Source: UBA6952 sp045562575 (lineage in GTDB: Bacteria; Chloroflexota; Dehalococcoidia; Lucifugimonadales; UBA6952). From it: a DNA stretch of 33,139 nucleotides. The translations under genes were made by a program, and so were the position numbers. The stretch's first letter is position 1. Every line of letters starts with the position of its first letter. The stretch is from assembly GCA_045562575.1 (NCBI GenBank), contig JBJKVQ010000013.1, forward strand, positions 1-33,139. The letters are read 5' to 3'. The notes under the pieces were generated by a model. It saw nothing but the letters and a program-made list of their open reading frames with translations. It was not told where the DNA came from and made no database searches. This document shows, piece by piece, positions 7,982 through 16,284 of the stretch.

Positions 7982-8959
7982 ATGATTCTCGACAATAAAC
8001 TAAGGAATAAAGAAATCATTGTGCTCGATGGAGCAACTGGTAGTGAAATAGCAAGATTGGGCGCTGAGATGAATTCCTCAGCTTGGTGTGGAGTTGCCAA
8101 CAAAACTCACCCTGATATAGTTCGTAAAGTCCATGAAGAATATATTCGTGCAGGAGCAGATGTAATAACAGCTAACACTTTTTCTACTAATCGCCAGGTT
8201 TTAGCTGGTGCAGGACTTGCTGATGAAACTGTCAGTATCACTGCAAAAGCAGTAGAGTTAGCCCACCAAGCTGTAAACAATGTGTCACCTGAACGACCTA
8301 TTGCAATTGCTGGTTCTATGTCTAATATGCTTGCTTGGATTCCAGGTACTGTAAGTCCTGACCCACGATTTCTTCCAACACCAGAAGAAGAATTAGATAA
8401 CTACCGAGAGTTAGCACAAACTCTGGCAAATTCTGGCGTAGATCTGATCCTAATGGAGATGATGAGAGATATTGATCGATCAAGTCTAGCAATTACTGCT
8501 GCTATCGAAACAGGATTACCAGTGTGGATTGGAACTAGCTGTACCCTTCTTGATGATGGTAGTGCTTCTGCTTGGAACCAACATTTTGAAGAACCAGCCA
8601 CTAGACTTTCACCAAATCACCTCAAGTCAGAAGACAAATCCTATGACACACTGATTGAGGCTATGATATCTTTTCAACCCCAAGTAATGGGTATTATGCA
8701 CAGCACAATAGAGACAACAAATGTAGGACTCTCAACAGTATTTGACCATTGGCAGGGACCGGTCATGGTGTACCCCGAAACTTCCTCTGAGGTAAGAAAA
8801 GGAATTAGCCGTGAAGTTGAACCAACAGTTTTTGCTGCAAATTGTCGCAATTGGGTTGAAAGCGGCGTACAAATCATTGGTGGATGCTGTGGCACTACTA
8901 TTGAACATATACGTACCATGGTCAATGAACTACCAGATGTTATAGGTATTCGTCGTTAG
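7982..8959 (+). CDS. Homocysteine S-methyltransferase family protein
   Basis: 325 residues of a single TIM barrel. It starts LDGATGSEIARLG (15-27), contains HPDIVRKVHEEYIRAGADVITANTF (43-67), the family hallmark, and ends with the zinc-binding GGCCGTT (300-306; C302, C303). Members move a methyl group to homocysteine with zinc activating the thiol. The first zinc cysteine, normally in a G-x-NC segment, appears to be replaced: the aligned segment reads GIMHS (237-241), giving His240. The real substrate may therefore differ. I chose the ATG at 7982 because AAGGA lies 6 nt before it; a TTG 15 nt upstream is in frame but lacks an SD. It stands alone and converges with the next minus operon. Confidence 0.88.
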   Translation: MILDNKLRNKEIIVLDGATGSEIARLGAEMNSSAWCGVANKTHPDIVRKVHEEYIRAGADVITANTFSTNRQVLAGAGLADETVSITAKAVELAHQAVNNVSPERPIAIAGSMSNMLAWIPGTVSPDPRFLPTPEEELDNYRELAQTLANSGVDLILMEMMRDIDRSSLAITAAIETGLPVWIGTSCTLLDDGSASAWNQHFEEPATRLSPNHLKSEDKSYDTLIEAMISFQPQVMGIMHSTIETTNVGLSTVFDHWQGPVMVYPETSSEVRKGISREVEPTVFAANCRNWVESGVQIIGGCCGTTIEHIRTMVNELPDVIGIRR

Positions 8960-8969
8960 TAAAATATGC

Positions 8970-9185
8970 CTAAAAGTTTAATTCTTTTCGTTTCCTACGG
9001 AAAAATAATGCAAACCATACACATGGAAGTATAAAAAATTGACCTACCATAAAAGCAAACAGTAATCCTAATTCTGAGGGACGGGAAAAATCATAAATAA
9101 AATAAGCCCCTAAAGCCCAGAAGAAAGATTCCAATATAAGATAAAAACTTTTTTTACTCATAAGATTAATACGGTGATTCTCCAT
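8970..9185 (-). CDS. Small two-helix membrane protein
   Basis: 71 residues with two hydrophobic segments (about 12-30 and 40-60) and a basic tail (RRKRKE). Family not recognised. Its ATG lies inside the end of the upstream gene (20-nt overlap), which suggests translational coupling; a second in-frame ATG at 9161, just after that gene's stop, is an alternative start giving 63 residues. The stop is 10 nt from the converging methyltransferase gene. Confidence 0.6.
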   Translation of the reverse strand: MENHRINLMSKKSFYLILESFFWALGAYFIYDFSRPSELGLLFAFMVGQFFILPCVWFALFFRRKRKELNF

Positions 9186-9375
9186 ATAACAAATATAATA
9201 TTATCCATAAAAGTCCTGCAAAAAATACTAGAGGAATAAATCCTTTGCTCAAAGAATTAATCGAATTAAATAGTGAAGTTAATTTACTATTAGGAAATAT
9301 TTCATTTAATATATTCTTAGTAAAATACACAGCAATAATTGAAAGAATTATCACAAAAGTATGAAGTCTGAACAT
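9166..9375 (-). CDS. Small two-helix membrane protein
   Basis: 69 residues. Hydrophobic segments at about 5-20 and 46-64 are separated by a polar Asn/Ser-rich loop. Family not recognised. SD AAAGGA lies about 9 nt before the ATG. It is first in a two-gene unit with the protein at 8970-9185, so the two may act together. Confidence 0.6.
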   Translation of the reverse strand: MFRLHTFVIILSIIAVYFTKNILNEIFPNSKLTSLFNSINSLSKGFIPLVFFAGLLWIILYLLYGESPY

Positions 9376-9431
9376 ATATATTAATCCTTTTTTTGTATAT
9401 GAAATCTATAATACCATTTGGGTAAATTTGA

Positions 9432-9440
9432 TGCTATACT
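9432..9440 (+). promoter_or_regulatory. Extended -10 promoter TGCTATACT
   Basis: TGn plus TATACT (5 of 6), about 57 nt upstream of the aminotransferase ATG. No -35. Confidence 0.45.
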
Positions 9441-9496
9441 GCATGTGATAATTGAACCCCACAATAAATGTTTTAGAGATTTGAAGGGAACCGAGA

Positions 9497-10696
9497 ATGG
9501 CTTCAATAAATTTTAATGAACTTGCTTCTAAATCGATACCTAAAGCTATAGATATGCCTCCTGGTATCTCTGAAAATGTGAAATATATATTCTCAGTAAC
9601 CTACACGGACCCAGAGGCTATGGAAATTAATGATTTGGCATATAGTGCATCTAATGCAATAGGGAAAGAGGGTTTAGATCTAGCTTCATATCCACCTTCT
9701 TTGGGACACGAAGGACTTAGAGAATTCATCGCAAAAGACCTTAAAGCACATAGGGGCAATATTAAATTAGATGAAGAAAACATATTTCTTTCTAGTGGGG
9801 CTGGTGGATCTATAGAAACACTAGTAAATGCTTTTATTGATAATGGAGATGTTGTCATGATGGAAGAGTTTTCCTATCACGGTAGCTTAAATATGTTTCT
9901 TCGAAAAGGAGCAAATCCTGTTCATATAAAAATGGATGAATCTGGTATGGATACAAATATCTTAGAAGAAGAAATCATAAAGAAAATTGCTGAAGGAAAT
10001 AAACCTAAATTTATTTACACAATTCCCATTTACCATAATCCTACTGGCATTACGCTTTCTCATAAACGACGAGAAGAAATGATAAAAATATCAAATAAAT
10101 ACACCATTCCGATTATTGAAAATGAATCTTATGCTGATTTTCTAATTGATGGTGAAGAACTACCACCTTCCATGATAGGTATGGATGGTGGAGAAAATGT
10201 TTTATATGTTTCTGCCTACACAAAACTTCTGGGATGTGCCTTACGATTGGGATTTACAATGTTTCCTGAAGAAGCAAGAGAAACCTTAAGTAGAATTGGA
10301 TTTGGAACAGGTCCAAGCCACCTAACATCAATGGTAGTAAATGAATATTTACGCGAAAATAAAAATAGTTATGTCAAAGGTGTTGCTCAATCCCTTAAGA
10401 ATAAACGAGACGCAATGCTTCGATCTTTAGAAACATATTTTCCTTCTGTTTGTAAGTGGAATGCTCCAGCAGGTGGAATGATTATATGGGTTGAATTACC
10501 TCCAGGATGCGATACATGGAAAACATATGATAAAGCTATATCAAGAGGTGTTTCCTACAATCCTGGACAAATTTTCAGAGCTGATAGAACTGGAGGAAAT
10601 TTTTTCCGATTAACCTTTAGCCATAACTCACCCGAAGAAATAACTGAAGGTATATCAATTCTTGCTGAAGTATTCAATGAAGAAGGATTTTTCTAG
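9497..10696 (+). CDS. PLP-dependent aminotransferase, class I/II (2-aminoadipate/MocR-type)
   Basis: 399 residues of fold-type I. Features in order: the PLP phosphate loop SSGAGGSIE (99-107), NPTG (181-184), the catalytic Schiff-base lysine K243 in VSAYTKLLGCALRLGF, and the carboxylate-binding arginine R371 in FFRLTF. The layout resembles the LysN/2-aminoadipate aminotransferase group; the amino acid substrate cannot be told. The residue that normally is Asp and contacts the pyridine nitrogen (three before the conserved Tyr, as in EDDAY) is Asn209 here (ENESY). SD AAGGGA precedes the ATG. The gene is single and ends at a strong bidirectional terminator. Confidence 0.92.
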   Translation: MASINFNELASKSIPKAIDMPPGISENVKYIFSVTYTDPEAMEINDLAYSASNAIGKEGLDLASYPPSLGHEGLREFIAKDLKAHRGNIKLDEENIFLSSGAGGSIETLVNAFIDNGDVVMMEEFSYHGSLNMFLRKGANPVHIKMDESGMDTNILEEEIIKKIAEGNKPKFIYTIPIYHNPTGITLSHKRREEMIKISNKYTIPIIENESYADFLIDGEELPPSMIGMDGGENVLYVSAYTKLLGCALRLGFTMFPEEARETLSRIGFGTGPSHLTSMVVNEYLRENKNSYVKGVAQSLKNKRDAMLRSLETYFPSVCKWNAPAGGMIIWVELPPGCDTWKTYDKAISRGVSYNPGQIFRADRTGGNFFRLTFSHNSPEEITEGISILAEVFNEEGFF

Positions 10697-10720
10697 ATCG
10701 TAGATTACAAATTTAGGTAT

Positions 10721-10754
10721 AAAAAAACCCTCTCTGAATTAGAGAGGGTTTTTT
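10721..10754. terminator. Bidirectional intrinsic terminator
   Basis: A perfect stem pairs aaaaaaccctctct with agagagggtttttt around a 5-nt loop (10736-10740). The A-run and T-run make it work in both directions, serving the aminotransferase (plus) and the converging membrane protein (minus). Confidence 0.92.
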
Positions 10755-10773
10755 ATTAATAACTTTACAAAAA

Positions 10774-11478
10774 CTAATTATCTTCTTGAACCAAAGCAAC
10801 GCCTCTAGAAACAGACCAAAGGACAATAAGTATAAAACTTATACCAGAAATTTGATTTCCAGTATCTATACCTACCAATGGATTAATTATGAGAGATATC
10901 ACTACTAAAAGTAATCCCTGAATTAATGCTAACCATCCTAAAGGAATAAAAGAGATAGCACCTTTTACGTCGCTTCCTCTATAAGCAATACCCATGAAAA
11001 CCCAACCAATACCTGCCAATAATCCACCAAAAGTATTTGCAGCAACATTTGCTGATTGTATAAATCCTCCAGCAACTGTGATACTACCAACAGCAGCAGC
11101 TGATGCAGCATCTCCTGCAGCAGCTCCAGCTGAAGCTGCAACGTATTTCTCACCCATCTCTGATAAAGCTATGCCTAAACCACTAGATGTAACCCAAACT
11201 ACGATTGAAGTAGCAATACAAATTATACCTAATGTTTCACTTGTACTTGAAACTGTGCCTCGTGTACTTATCAACCCAGCTGCATGGATAGTTAAACCCA
11301 ATACAATTAATATTGAAGCAATTTGTATACTAGTGCTACCCGATGCACTATTAACCAATATAGTATGTACATCATCGACTTTAGTATCAAATCCAAGTGT
11401 GGTTTGCCACAATACATATCCAGCTATTGCAGCCAATATTCCCAAAGCTAAAGTCAAGCCTGTTCCTTTTGAATCCAT
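10774..11478 (-). CDS. Six-helix membrane protein, unknown family
   Basis: 234 residues with about six hydrophobic segments (near 7-26, 50-72, 83-106, 148-168, 175-198 and 211-230). Between helices 3 and 4 lies an Ala/Gly/Ser-rich stretch (about 115-135) encoded by GCT/GCA repeats. Charged residues are few. I recognise no transporter or enzyme family. SD AAGGAG lies 7 nt before the ATG. It stands alone, converging on the shared terminator. Confidence 0.75.
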   Translation of the reverse strand: MDSKGTGLTLALGILAAIAGYVLWQTTLGFDTKVDDVHTILVNSASGSTSIQIASILIVLGLTIHAAGLISTRGTVSSTSETLGIICIATSIVVWVTSSGLGIALSEMGEKYVAASAGAAAGDAASAAAVGSITVAGGFIQSANVAANTFGGLLAGIGWVFMGIAYRGSDVKGAISFIPLGWLALIQGLLLVVISLIINPLVGIDTGNQISGISFILIVLWSVSRGVALVQEDN

Positions 11479-11571
11479 TTCTTAGCTCCTTTCAGAGTTA
11501 TCTTGATAAATACAAGACTTATGAAGGGGACTATACAGTCTTAAATGTAAACTGTAAACAAACTATATCTA

Positions 11572-11580
11572 TGCTAAAAT
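11572..11580 (+). promoter_or_regulatory. Extended -10 promoter TGCTAAAAT for the DinB gene
   Basis: TGn plus TAAAAT (5 of 6), ending 26 nt before the ATG at 11607. It supports that start over longer in-frame starts, which would lie upstream of the transcript. Confidence 0.4.
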
Positions 11581-11606
11581 CAAATATATACAGAAATGAA
11601 GAAAAT

Positions 11607-12131
11607 ATGAATGAAATACAAATACTAAAATCTGGTCTTAAAAGCATGCATAATCTCTTAGATAAAGCTGTAGGAGATATGACACCTCAACAATGGAATT
11701 ACTGGCCCCATGAAGGAGGAGTAAGTGCTTTTTTTTCACTTTGGCATTATGTAAGAACAGAAGATAATGTAATCAACTACGTAATAAAAAAAGAAAATAC
11801 CATTTGGCTTACTAATGAATACAATATTTCGTTTAATTTACATAGAACATCTCAAGGTACCGGAATGACTTATGAACAAGCTAAAGAAGTTACTATATCA
11901 AACATAGCACTTTGGGCTGAATACCAGCAACAAGTTTGGAAATCGACAGAGGATTTACTTTCAAATATTGATATAAATGAACTACATGAGCGAGAAATAA
12001 TAGTAAAACCCATCCCCCCGATGACAGTATGGAGAGGTTTATTTAACTTATGTTTAACCCATGGATTTAGACATGTCGGAGAAATTGAACATGCAAGAGG
12101 CTTAGTGGGTTTAGGTGGATTAGTAATATAA
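11607..12131 (+). CDS. DinB family (four-helix bundle) protein
   Basis: 174 residues, the usual DinB/YfiT length. The metal triad typical of the family is visible: H47 (LWHYVRTEDN), then H152 and H156 (THGFRHVGEIEHARGL). Family members are metal-dependent thiol or S-transferases, or have unknown roles. An open frame extends back to 11397, but that part overlaps the neighbouring gene antisense, and an extended -10 at 11572 puts the transcript start downstream of it, so I take the ATG at 11607 despite a weak SD. A 33-residue membrane peptide follows after 12 nt. Confidence 0.82.
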   Translation: MNEIQILKSGLKSMHNLLDKAVGDMTPQQWNYWPHEGGVSAFFSLWHYVRTEDNVINYVIKKENTIWLTNEYNISFNLHRTSQGTGMTYEQAKEVTISNIALWAEYQQQVWKSTEDLLSNIDINELHEREIIVKPIPPMTVWRGLFNLCLTHGFRHVGEIEHARGLVGLGGLVI

Positions 12132-12143
12132 AAAAGGATATCT

Positions 12144-12245
12144 ATGAAATTTGCTGAAACAGGCTGTATGATTCTTGTTTTTTTTGGAATATTGTTTTTT
12201 TTCGGCCTATTAGCTTTTCTTAGTTATAAGCATTTAATTATCTAA
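12144..12245 (+). CDS. 33-residue single-helix membrane peptide
   Basis: A very short gene. The ATG at 12144 is preceded by AAAGGA at 5-6 nt. The product is a short polar head (MKFAETG), a hydrophobic segment rich in Phe, Leu and Ile (about 9-27) and a tail with Tyr-Lys-His. The frame begins 12 nt after the DinB stop and ends 5 nt before the stop of the converging permease, filling the gap exactly. Many such peptides modulate membrane complexes; no family is recognised here. Confidence 0.55.
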   Translation: MKFAETGCMILVFFGILFFFGLLAFLSYKHLII

Positions 12246-12250
12246 CGAAA

Positions 12251-12979
12251 TTAACGTTTAATTGTTAAAGTAGCTAAAGACACAAAAACAGTAGCAAAAA
12301 TAACTAAAGCAAGTATTTCACTACTAGCTTGAGATAGATTTGATCCATCTATCATTATTAACCGTAAGCCTTCTACCCCATAAGTTAAAGGCAGAATTAC
12401 AGAAATATTTTGTAGTGGATCGGGTAAATTTTCAACTGGCTGAATAACACCTGATAAAAATATTTGAGGTGCTAACAATAGAGGAATAAACTGAATAACC
12501 TGGAATTCATTTTTAGCAAATGTTGATATAAAAACACCTAAATTAACTGCAACTATTGCCATAAGTATTACTACAACAAACATATGCCATATTTCTCCTT
12601 GATATGAAATATCTAAAACAAATATTGTGAAAAAAAGAATAATATTTGATTGAATAAACGCAAAGAAAAAGAAACTTAATGAATAGCCGAACATTATATC
12701 AGCACGCCCTACAGGTGTTGTTAATAACCTATCTAAAGTACCTTGAGCTCTTTCTCTCAGAAAACTAATACCTGTCAATATAAATGTAAAAAATAGAACA
12801 AATGTACATATTAGTGCTGGGGCAATAAAATTTAAAAGCTCCGGATTTTTATTAAAACTAGCTCCAACTAATGACATTACAATAAGGGGGGCGATAAAAA
12901 TCATTGCTATAGAACGATGATCATGAATAATTTGTCTGACTATTCGTTTTGTAATAGCAATTGTTCTAATAATCGTCAT
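12251..12979 (-). CDS. ABC-2 type transporter permease
   Basis: 242 residues with six predicted membrane segments. The pattern is that of ABC-2 permeases: a cytoplasmic start with an Arg/Lys-rich helix (ITKRIVRQIIHDHRS), a first helix with IAPLIVM, the central FLRERAQGTLDRLLTTPV segment (the family motif linking to the ATPase) and PLTYGVEGLR near the end. It exports a drug, lipid or polysaccharide. The frame is open further upstream, but the ATG at 12979 overlaps the ATPase stop by 14 nt and begins at the conserved permease N-terminus, so I use it. The overlap suggests translational coupling. Confidence 0.9.
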   Translation of the reverse strand: MTIIRTIAITKRIVRQIIHDHRSIAMIFIAPLIVMSLVGASFNKNPELLNFIAPALICTFVLFFTFILTGISFLRERAQGTLDRLLTTPVGRADIMFGYSLSFFFFAFIQSNIILFFTIFVLDISYQGEIWHMFVVVILMAIVAVNLGVFISTFAKNEFQVIQFIPLLLAPQIFLSGVIQPVENLPDPLQNISVILPLTYGVEGLRLIMIDGSNLSQASSEILALVIFATVFVSLATLTIKR

Positions 12980-13724
12980 TATTTTCATCCATGGAGTTAA
13001 AATAAAGAAAAGAATCTTCAAGAGTAGCACTAGGATCTCCAGTAGCTGAAATAAGTCCTTGAGGAGAATCTTCTGCGATAATATTGCCATTTTTTACAAA
13101 TATAAGACGATCACAATGCATAGCATCATCCATAGTATGGCTTGTAATAAACAAGGTTTTGCCTTGATCTGTAAGTTGTTGAAAATATTCCCAAAATTGA
13201 ACTCTAACATCAGGGTCTAATCCAACAGTAGGTTCATCTAATAATAATAAGTCTGGTTGATGTACTAATACGCATGCTAAACTCACCCTTCGTTGCATAC
13301 CTCCACTAAGGGTTGAAACCGCATCTTTTTTTCTTTCAAATAAACCAACTGTTTGTAAAACTTCATCTACTGATTCTTTACGTATTATTTTATTATGTAA
13401 TCCATACATACACGCAAAAAAATCAATATTATTGAATACAGATAAATCATTGTAAAGCGTGTTTTGTTGTGGCATATAACCTATTTTTGATCGAACTCTA
13501 TGGATTGAATCGTGATCAAGAATTCTAATATTCCCTGATTTAGGCTTTTCCAAACCTGCTATTAATTTCATTAAAGTAGTCTTGCCAGACCCGTTTCCAC
13601 CTAAAAGGCCTAAACTTATTCCATGTGGTATTTTTAATGAAAAGTTATCAAATATTTTCCTTTTACCATAACTGAAAGTAATCTTATCAATATTAACAGT
13701 AGTAATATTTTTTGTTTCTTCCAA
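12966..13724 (-). CDS. ABC transporter ATP-binding protein
   Basis: 252 residues with all nucleotide-binding motifs: Walker A GGNGSGKTT (42-50), Q-loop Gln86 (YMPQQN), signature LSGGMQ (139-144), Walker B LLLLDEP (159-165) and switch His196 (ITSHTMD). It belongs to the CcmA/drug-export group that pairs with ABC-2 permeases, and the permease follows with overlapping ends. The start is TTG at 13724, with AAGG 8 nt upstream; no ATG is available before the conserved first strand. The long divergent gap upstream holds a 20-bp perfect palindrome. Confidence 0.93.
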   Translation of the reverse strand: MEETKNITTVNIDKITFSYGKRKIFDNFSLKIPHGISLGLLGGNGSGKTTLMKLIAGLEKPKSGNIRILDHDSIHRVRSKIGYMPQQNTLYNDLSVFNNIDFFACMYGLHNKIIRKESVDEVLQTVGLFERKKDAVSTLSGGMQRRVSLACVLVHQPDLLLLDEPTVGLDPDVRVQFWEYFQQLTDQGKTLFITSHTMDDAMHCDRLIFVKNGNIIAEDSPQGLISATGDPSATLEDSFLYFNSMDENNDDY

Positions 13725-13755
13725 CTTATACCTTAAATATTTCTATTTTTGAGGA

Positions 13756-13775
13756 CACTTTTTATATAAAAAGTG
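13756..13775. promoter_or_regulatory. 20-bp perfect palindrome, possible operator
   Basis: Cactttttat followed by its exact reverse complement, ataaaaagtg. It lies between the divergent ABC exporter (start 13724) and the plus-strand operon (13836), about 32 nt from the ATPase start codon. Position and symmetry suggest a repressor site. In RNA it would also form a hairpin. Confidence 0.45.
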
Positions 13776-13835
13776 AAAGAGAATTAGTTTATAATTCTGA
13801 AATGATACTCTGTGATTTTATAAAAAACAAATACT

Positions 13836-14108
13836 TTGTCTGATAAATCAAAACATAAAATAATAATTGGTAATTTGTTACTAATTATAGGTTCTATATT
13901 ATTGATAATATGGATGTTTGGCTTTTATTATTATTCCCACCGAATAGACAATATACGAATCGTAAACCTTAGTTGGTTAATTGGATTGCTTATACCCATA
14001 CTTTTTGTTGTGGCTGGTTTCACGAAGTTATTTAAAGTTGATAAATATATGGGATTAGAATGGGAAGATAAAACTATCATTACTTATTTATTTAGGAGGA
14101 AAAAATAA
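13836..14108 (+). CDS. Small two-helix membrane protein
   Basis: 90 residues. Two clear membrane segments (about 10-32 and 44-64), the first followed by Tyr/His-rich residues, and a basic C-terminus (FRRKK). Family not recognised. The only start near the front is a TTG without a visible SD, so the true start is uncertain. A TATAAT hexamer at 13790-13795 could serve it. The stop overlaps the next ATG (TAATG), and its last codons contain the AGGAGG that serves the next gene, so the two are coupled. Confidence 0.6.
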   Translation: MSDKSKHKIIIGNLLLIIGSILLIIWMFGFYYYSHRIDNIRIVNLSWLIGLLIPILFVVAGFTKLFKVDKYMGLEWEDKTIITYLFRRKK

Positions 14109-15220
14109 TGGCGGAAGGCAAAAAATTAAAAGTAGGATTAATTGGGGCAAATGTCTCTTATGGCTGGTCGCCAAGAGCGCATATCCCTGCATTGAAATCA
14201 TTAGCGAATATTGAACTTGCAGCAATATGTACCGCCCATGAATCTACAGCAAAGGCATCTGCTGAAAAATACGATGTCCCTTTGGCGTATTGGAATCATC
14301 ATGAATTACTTGCTAATCCAGAATTAGATATGATAGGCGTCATAACACGAGTCCCTTTACATTACGATCTAACAATGGACGTCTTACGTGCTAAAAAACC
14401 TGTTTATACTGAATGGCCACTTGGCTCAAACCTTGAACAAGCTAAAGATATGGCTGAGCTTGCAAAAACACAAAATGTACCAACATTAGTTGGTTTACAA
14501 GCTAGACAATCTCCTCAACATTTATACATACAAAAGCTCATTAATGACGGATTTATTGGAGAAGTTTTATCAGTCAATCTAAAAGTAATAAATTCAGGTG
14601 TTTTAACCAGGCCTTCAGATAGAACATGGCAAAAAGATATCGCCCTTGGAGCTAATACTCTAACAATTTCTTTCGGGCATGCGATTGATGCATTGTGTAT
14701 GAGTCTAGGGGAATTTGAAGAACTAGCTGCAACTGTGACGACGCAAGTACCACAATGGTATGAAACCGATACAAAGAAATATGTTGATGTGACATCACCA
14801 GATAATATTGCAATAAATGGTGTACTTTCTAGCGGAGCAATTGTATCTGCTCATACAGCAAGTATCCCATATCATGGAAGTGGAATGAAAATGGAAGTTT
14901 ATGGGAAAGAAGGTACTTTAGTATTAGAAACAGATGGTTCTGCACAAATGGGAGGAATGACGTTGCTAGGCGGGCAAAAAGATGATAAAGAATTATCAGT
15001 TATCGATATTCCTGATACTCTTATTACAGCACCAGAAACCGTATTTAACACTCCATCATTTAATGTTGCACAAATGTGGATAGATTTTGGCAAAAATGTC
15101 ACTGATGGAACAAAACCAACACCAGATTTTAATGATGCATTAATCCGCCATAAAATGATTGAAGCTATTAATATTTCAACAAAAGAAAATAGGAAAGTAA
15201 AAATTTCAGAAATTAATTAA
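14108..15220 (+). CDS. Gfo/Idh/MocA family oxidoreductase, Gal80-like
   Basis: 370 residues. N-terminal Rossmann domain with VGLIGANVSYGWSPRAHIPAL (9-29), then an alpha/beta domain. Instead of the usual EKP triad, the motif is YTEWPLG (E102-W103-P104), as in the Gal80 group; the lysine that normally helps catalysis is missing. The family oxidises or reduces sugars and sugar acids with NAD(P). Gal80 itself is a non-catalytic regulator, so either a variant enzyme or a sensor is possible. SD AGGAGG lies 8 nt before the ATG. It is followed after 20 nt by the propeller gene in the same operon. Confidence 0.88.
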   Translation: MAEGKKLKVGLIGANVSYGWSPRAHIPALKSLANIELAAICTAHESTAKASAEKYDVPLAYWNHHELLANPELDMIGVITRVPLHYDLTMDVLRAKKPVYTEWPLGSNLEQAKDMAELAKTQNVPTLVGLQARQSPQHLYIQKLINDGFIGEVLSVNLKVINSGVLTRPSDRTWQKDIALGANTLTISFGHAIDALCMSLGEFEELAATVTTQVPQWYETDTKKYVDVTSPDNIAINGVLSSGAIVSAHTASIPYHGSGMKMEVYGKEGTLVLETDGSAQMGGMTLLGGQKDDKELSVIDIPDTLITAPETVFNTPSFNVAQMWIDFGKNVTDGTKPTPDFNDALIRHKMIEAINISTKENRKVKISEIN

Positions 15221-15240
15221 AATAACAATAGGAGATTTTT

Positions 15241-16278
15241 ATGACAAACCAAAATAATGATTGGGAATTTGGGTTAAGAACTGAAGGTCATATAGGTACT
15301 AGCGGAAATAGTGAATCGGTGATTCTTGGTGAAGGTAAATATCAGTATAAACTCTCTGGTAATGATTGGGGTGATTTACCCGAGGGATGGACTTACAAAG
15401 AAGCAACTTCTGTAGCTGTTGATCATTCGGATAATGTATGGATATTTAACCGAGGAACGTGTCCAGTTATTATTATGGATCCAACTGGAAAAATAATTAA
15501 TACCTGGGGAGAAGGTCTGTTTACTAATCCTCACTCTGTCACAGTTGCTCCGGATGGAAATATTTTCTTAGTGGATAATGGAGACAGTACTGTAAGAAAG
15601 TATACACCAGATGGAGAACTATTAATGATGCTTGGTACACCTAACGAACCCGCGCCTAAAATGAGCGGAATACCCTTTAATAGACCAACTAAGGTCGCAA
15701 TCGATCCAAATAATGGGGATATATACGTTACTGATGGATATTCAAATGCACGAGTACATAAATACACACCAGATGGAAAACTCTTATTTTCCTGGGGAGA
15801 ATCAGGTACAAGTGATGGACAATTTAATATAGTTCACGATATAGCGATAGATAGTGAAGGCTGGTTATATATAGCAGACCGAGAAAATCATAGGATACAA
15901 ATCTTTGATTCTAACGGCCGATATGAAACACAATTTGGTAACCTTTCCAGAGCCGCAGCACTAAGTATAAAAAATGAAAATAATACAGATATAGTCTATG
16001 TCGGTGAGTACTTCTGTGGTATAGGAACTAACGATATTGGTATGGATCTGGGACCAAGAGTTAGTATCTTAAACACCAAAGGAGAATTAATTGCAAGAGT
16101 CGGAAGAGAAAGTTATGGTGAACAACCTGGAAGATTTTTCTCTCCTCATGGCATTGCAGTAGATTCAAAAGGTGATATATATGTCGCAGAAGTTGCGTAT
16201 ACAGACTACGGTAGTAGAATGGATCCACCTAAAATATTACGTTCAATGCAAAAACTCGAATTAATTACTAAGGGATAA
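15241..16278 (+). CDS. NHL-repeat six-bladed beta-propeller protein (peptidylglycine-lyase-like)
   Basis: 345 residues without a signal peptide. Repeated blades carry the NHL signature: VAVDHSDNVWIFNRG, VTVAPDGNIFLVDNGDSTVRKYTPDG, VAIDPNNGDIYVTDGYSNAR, IAIDSEGWLYIADRENHRIQIF and IAVDSKGDIYVAEV. The order and spacing resemble the peptidyl-alpha-hydroxyglycine amidating lyase fold. Bacterial members often sit among sugar or aromatic catabolic genes and act as lyases or lactonases. SD AGGAG precedes the ATG by 6-7 nt. Middle gene of the 14108-16916 operon. Confidence 0.85.
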   Translation: MTNQNNDWEFGLRTEGHIGTSGNSESVILGEGKYQYKLSGNDWGDLPEGWTYKEATSVAVDHSDNVWIFNRGTCPVIIMDPTGKIINTWGEGLFTNPHSVTVAPDGNIFLVDNGDSTVRKYTPDGELLMMLGTPNEPAPKMSGIPFNRPTKVAIDPNNGDIYVTDGYSNARVHKYTPDGKLLFSWGESGTSDGQFNIVHDIAIDSEGWLYIADRENHRIQIFDSNGRYETQFGNLSRAAALSIKNENNTDIVYVGEYFCGIGTNDIGMDLGPRVSILNTKGELIARVGRESYGEQPGRFFSPHGIAVDSKGDIYVAEVAYTDYGSRMDPPKILRSMQKLELITKG

Positions 16279-16284
16279 ATAAAG

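Noticed and set aside
10994..11485. A 163-codon plus-strand frame rich in Ala and Pro
   Set aside because: It is antisense to the six-helix membrane protein; its Ala runs mirror GCT/GCA codons on the other strand, and it has no SD.
11397..11606. N-terminal extension of the DinB frame
   Set aside because: It overlaps the neighbouring gene antisense, does not match the family and lies upstream of the likely promoter.
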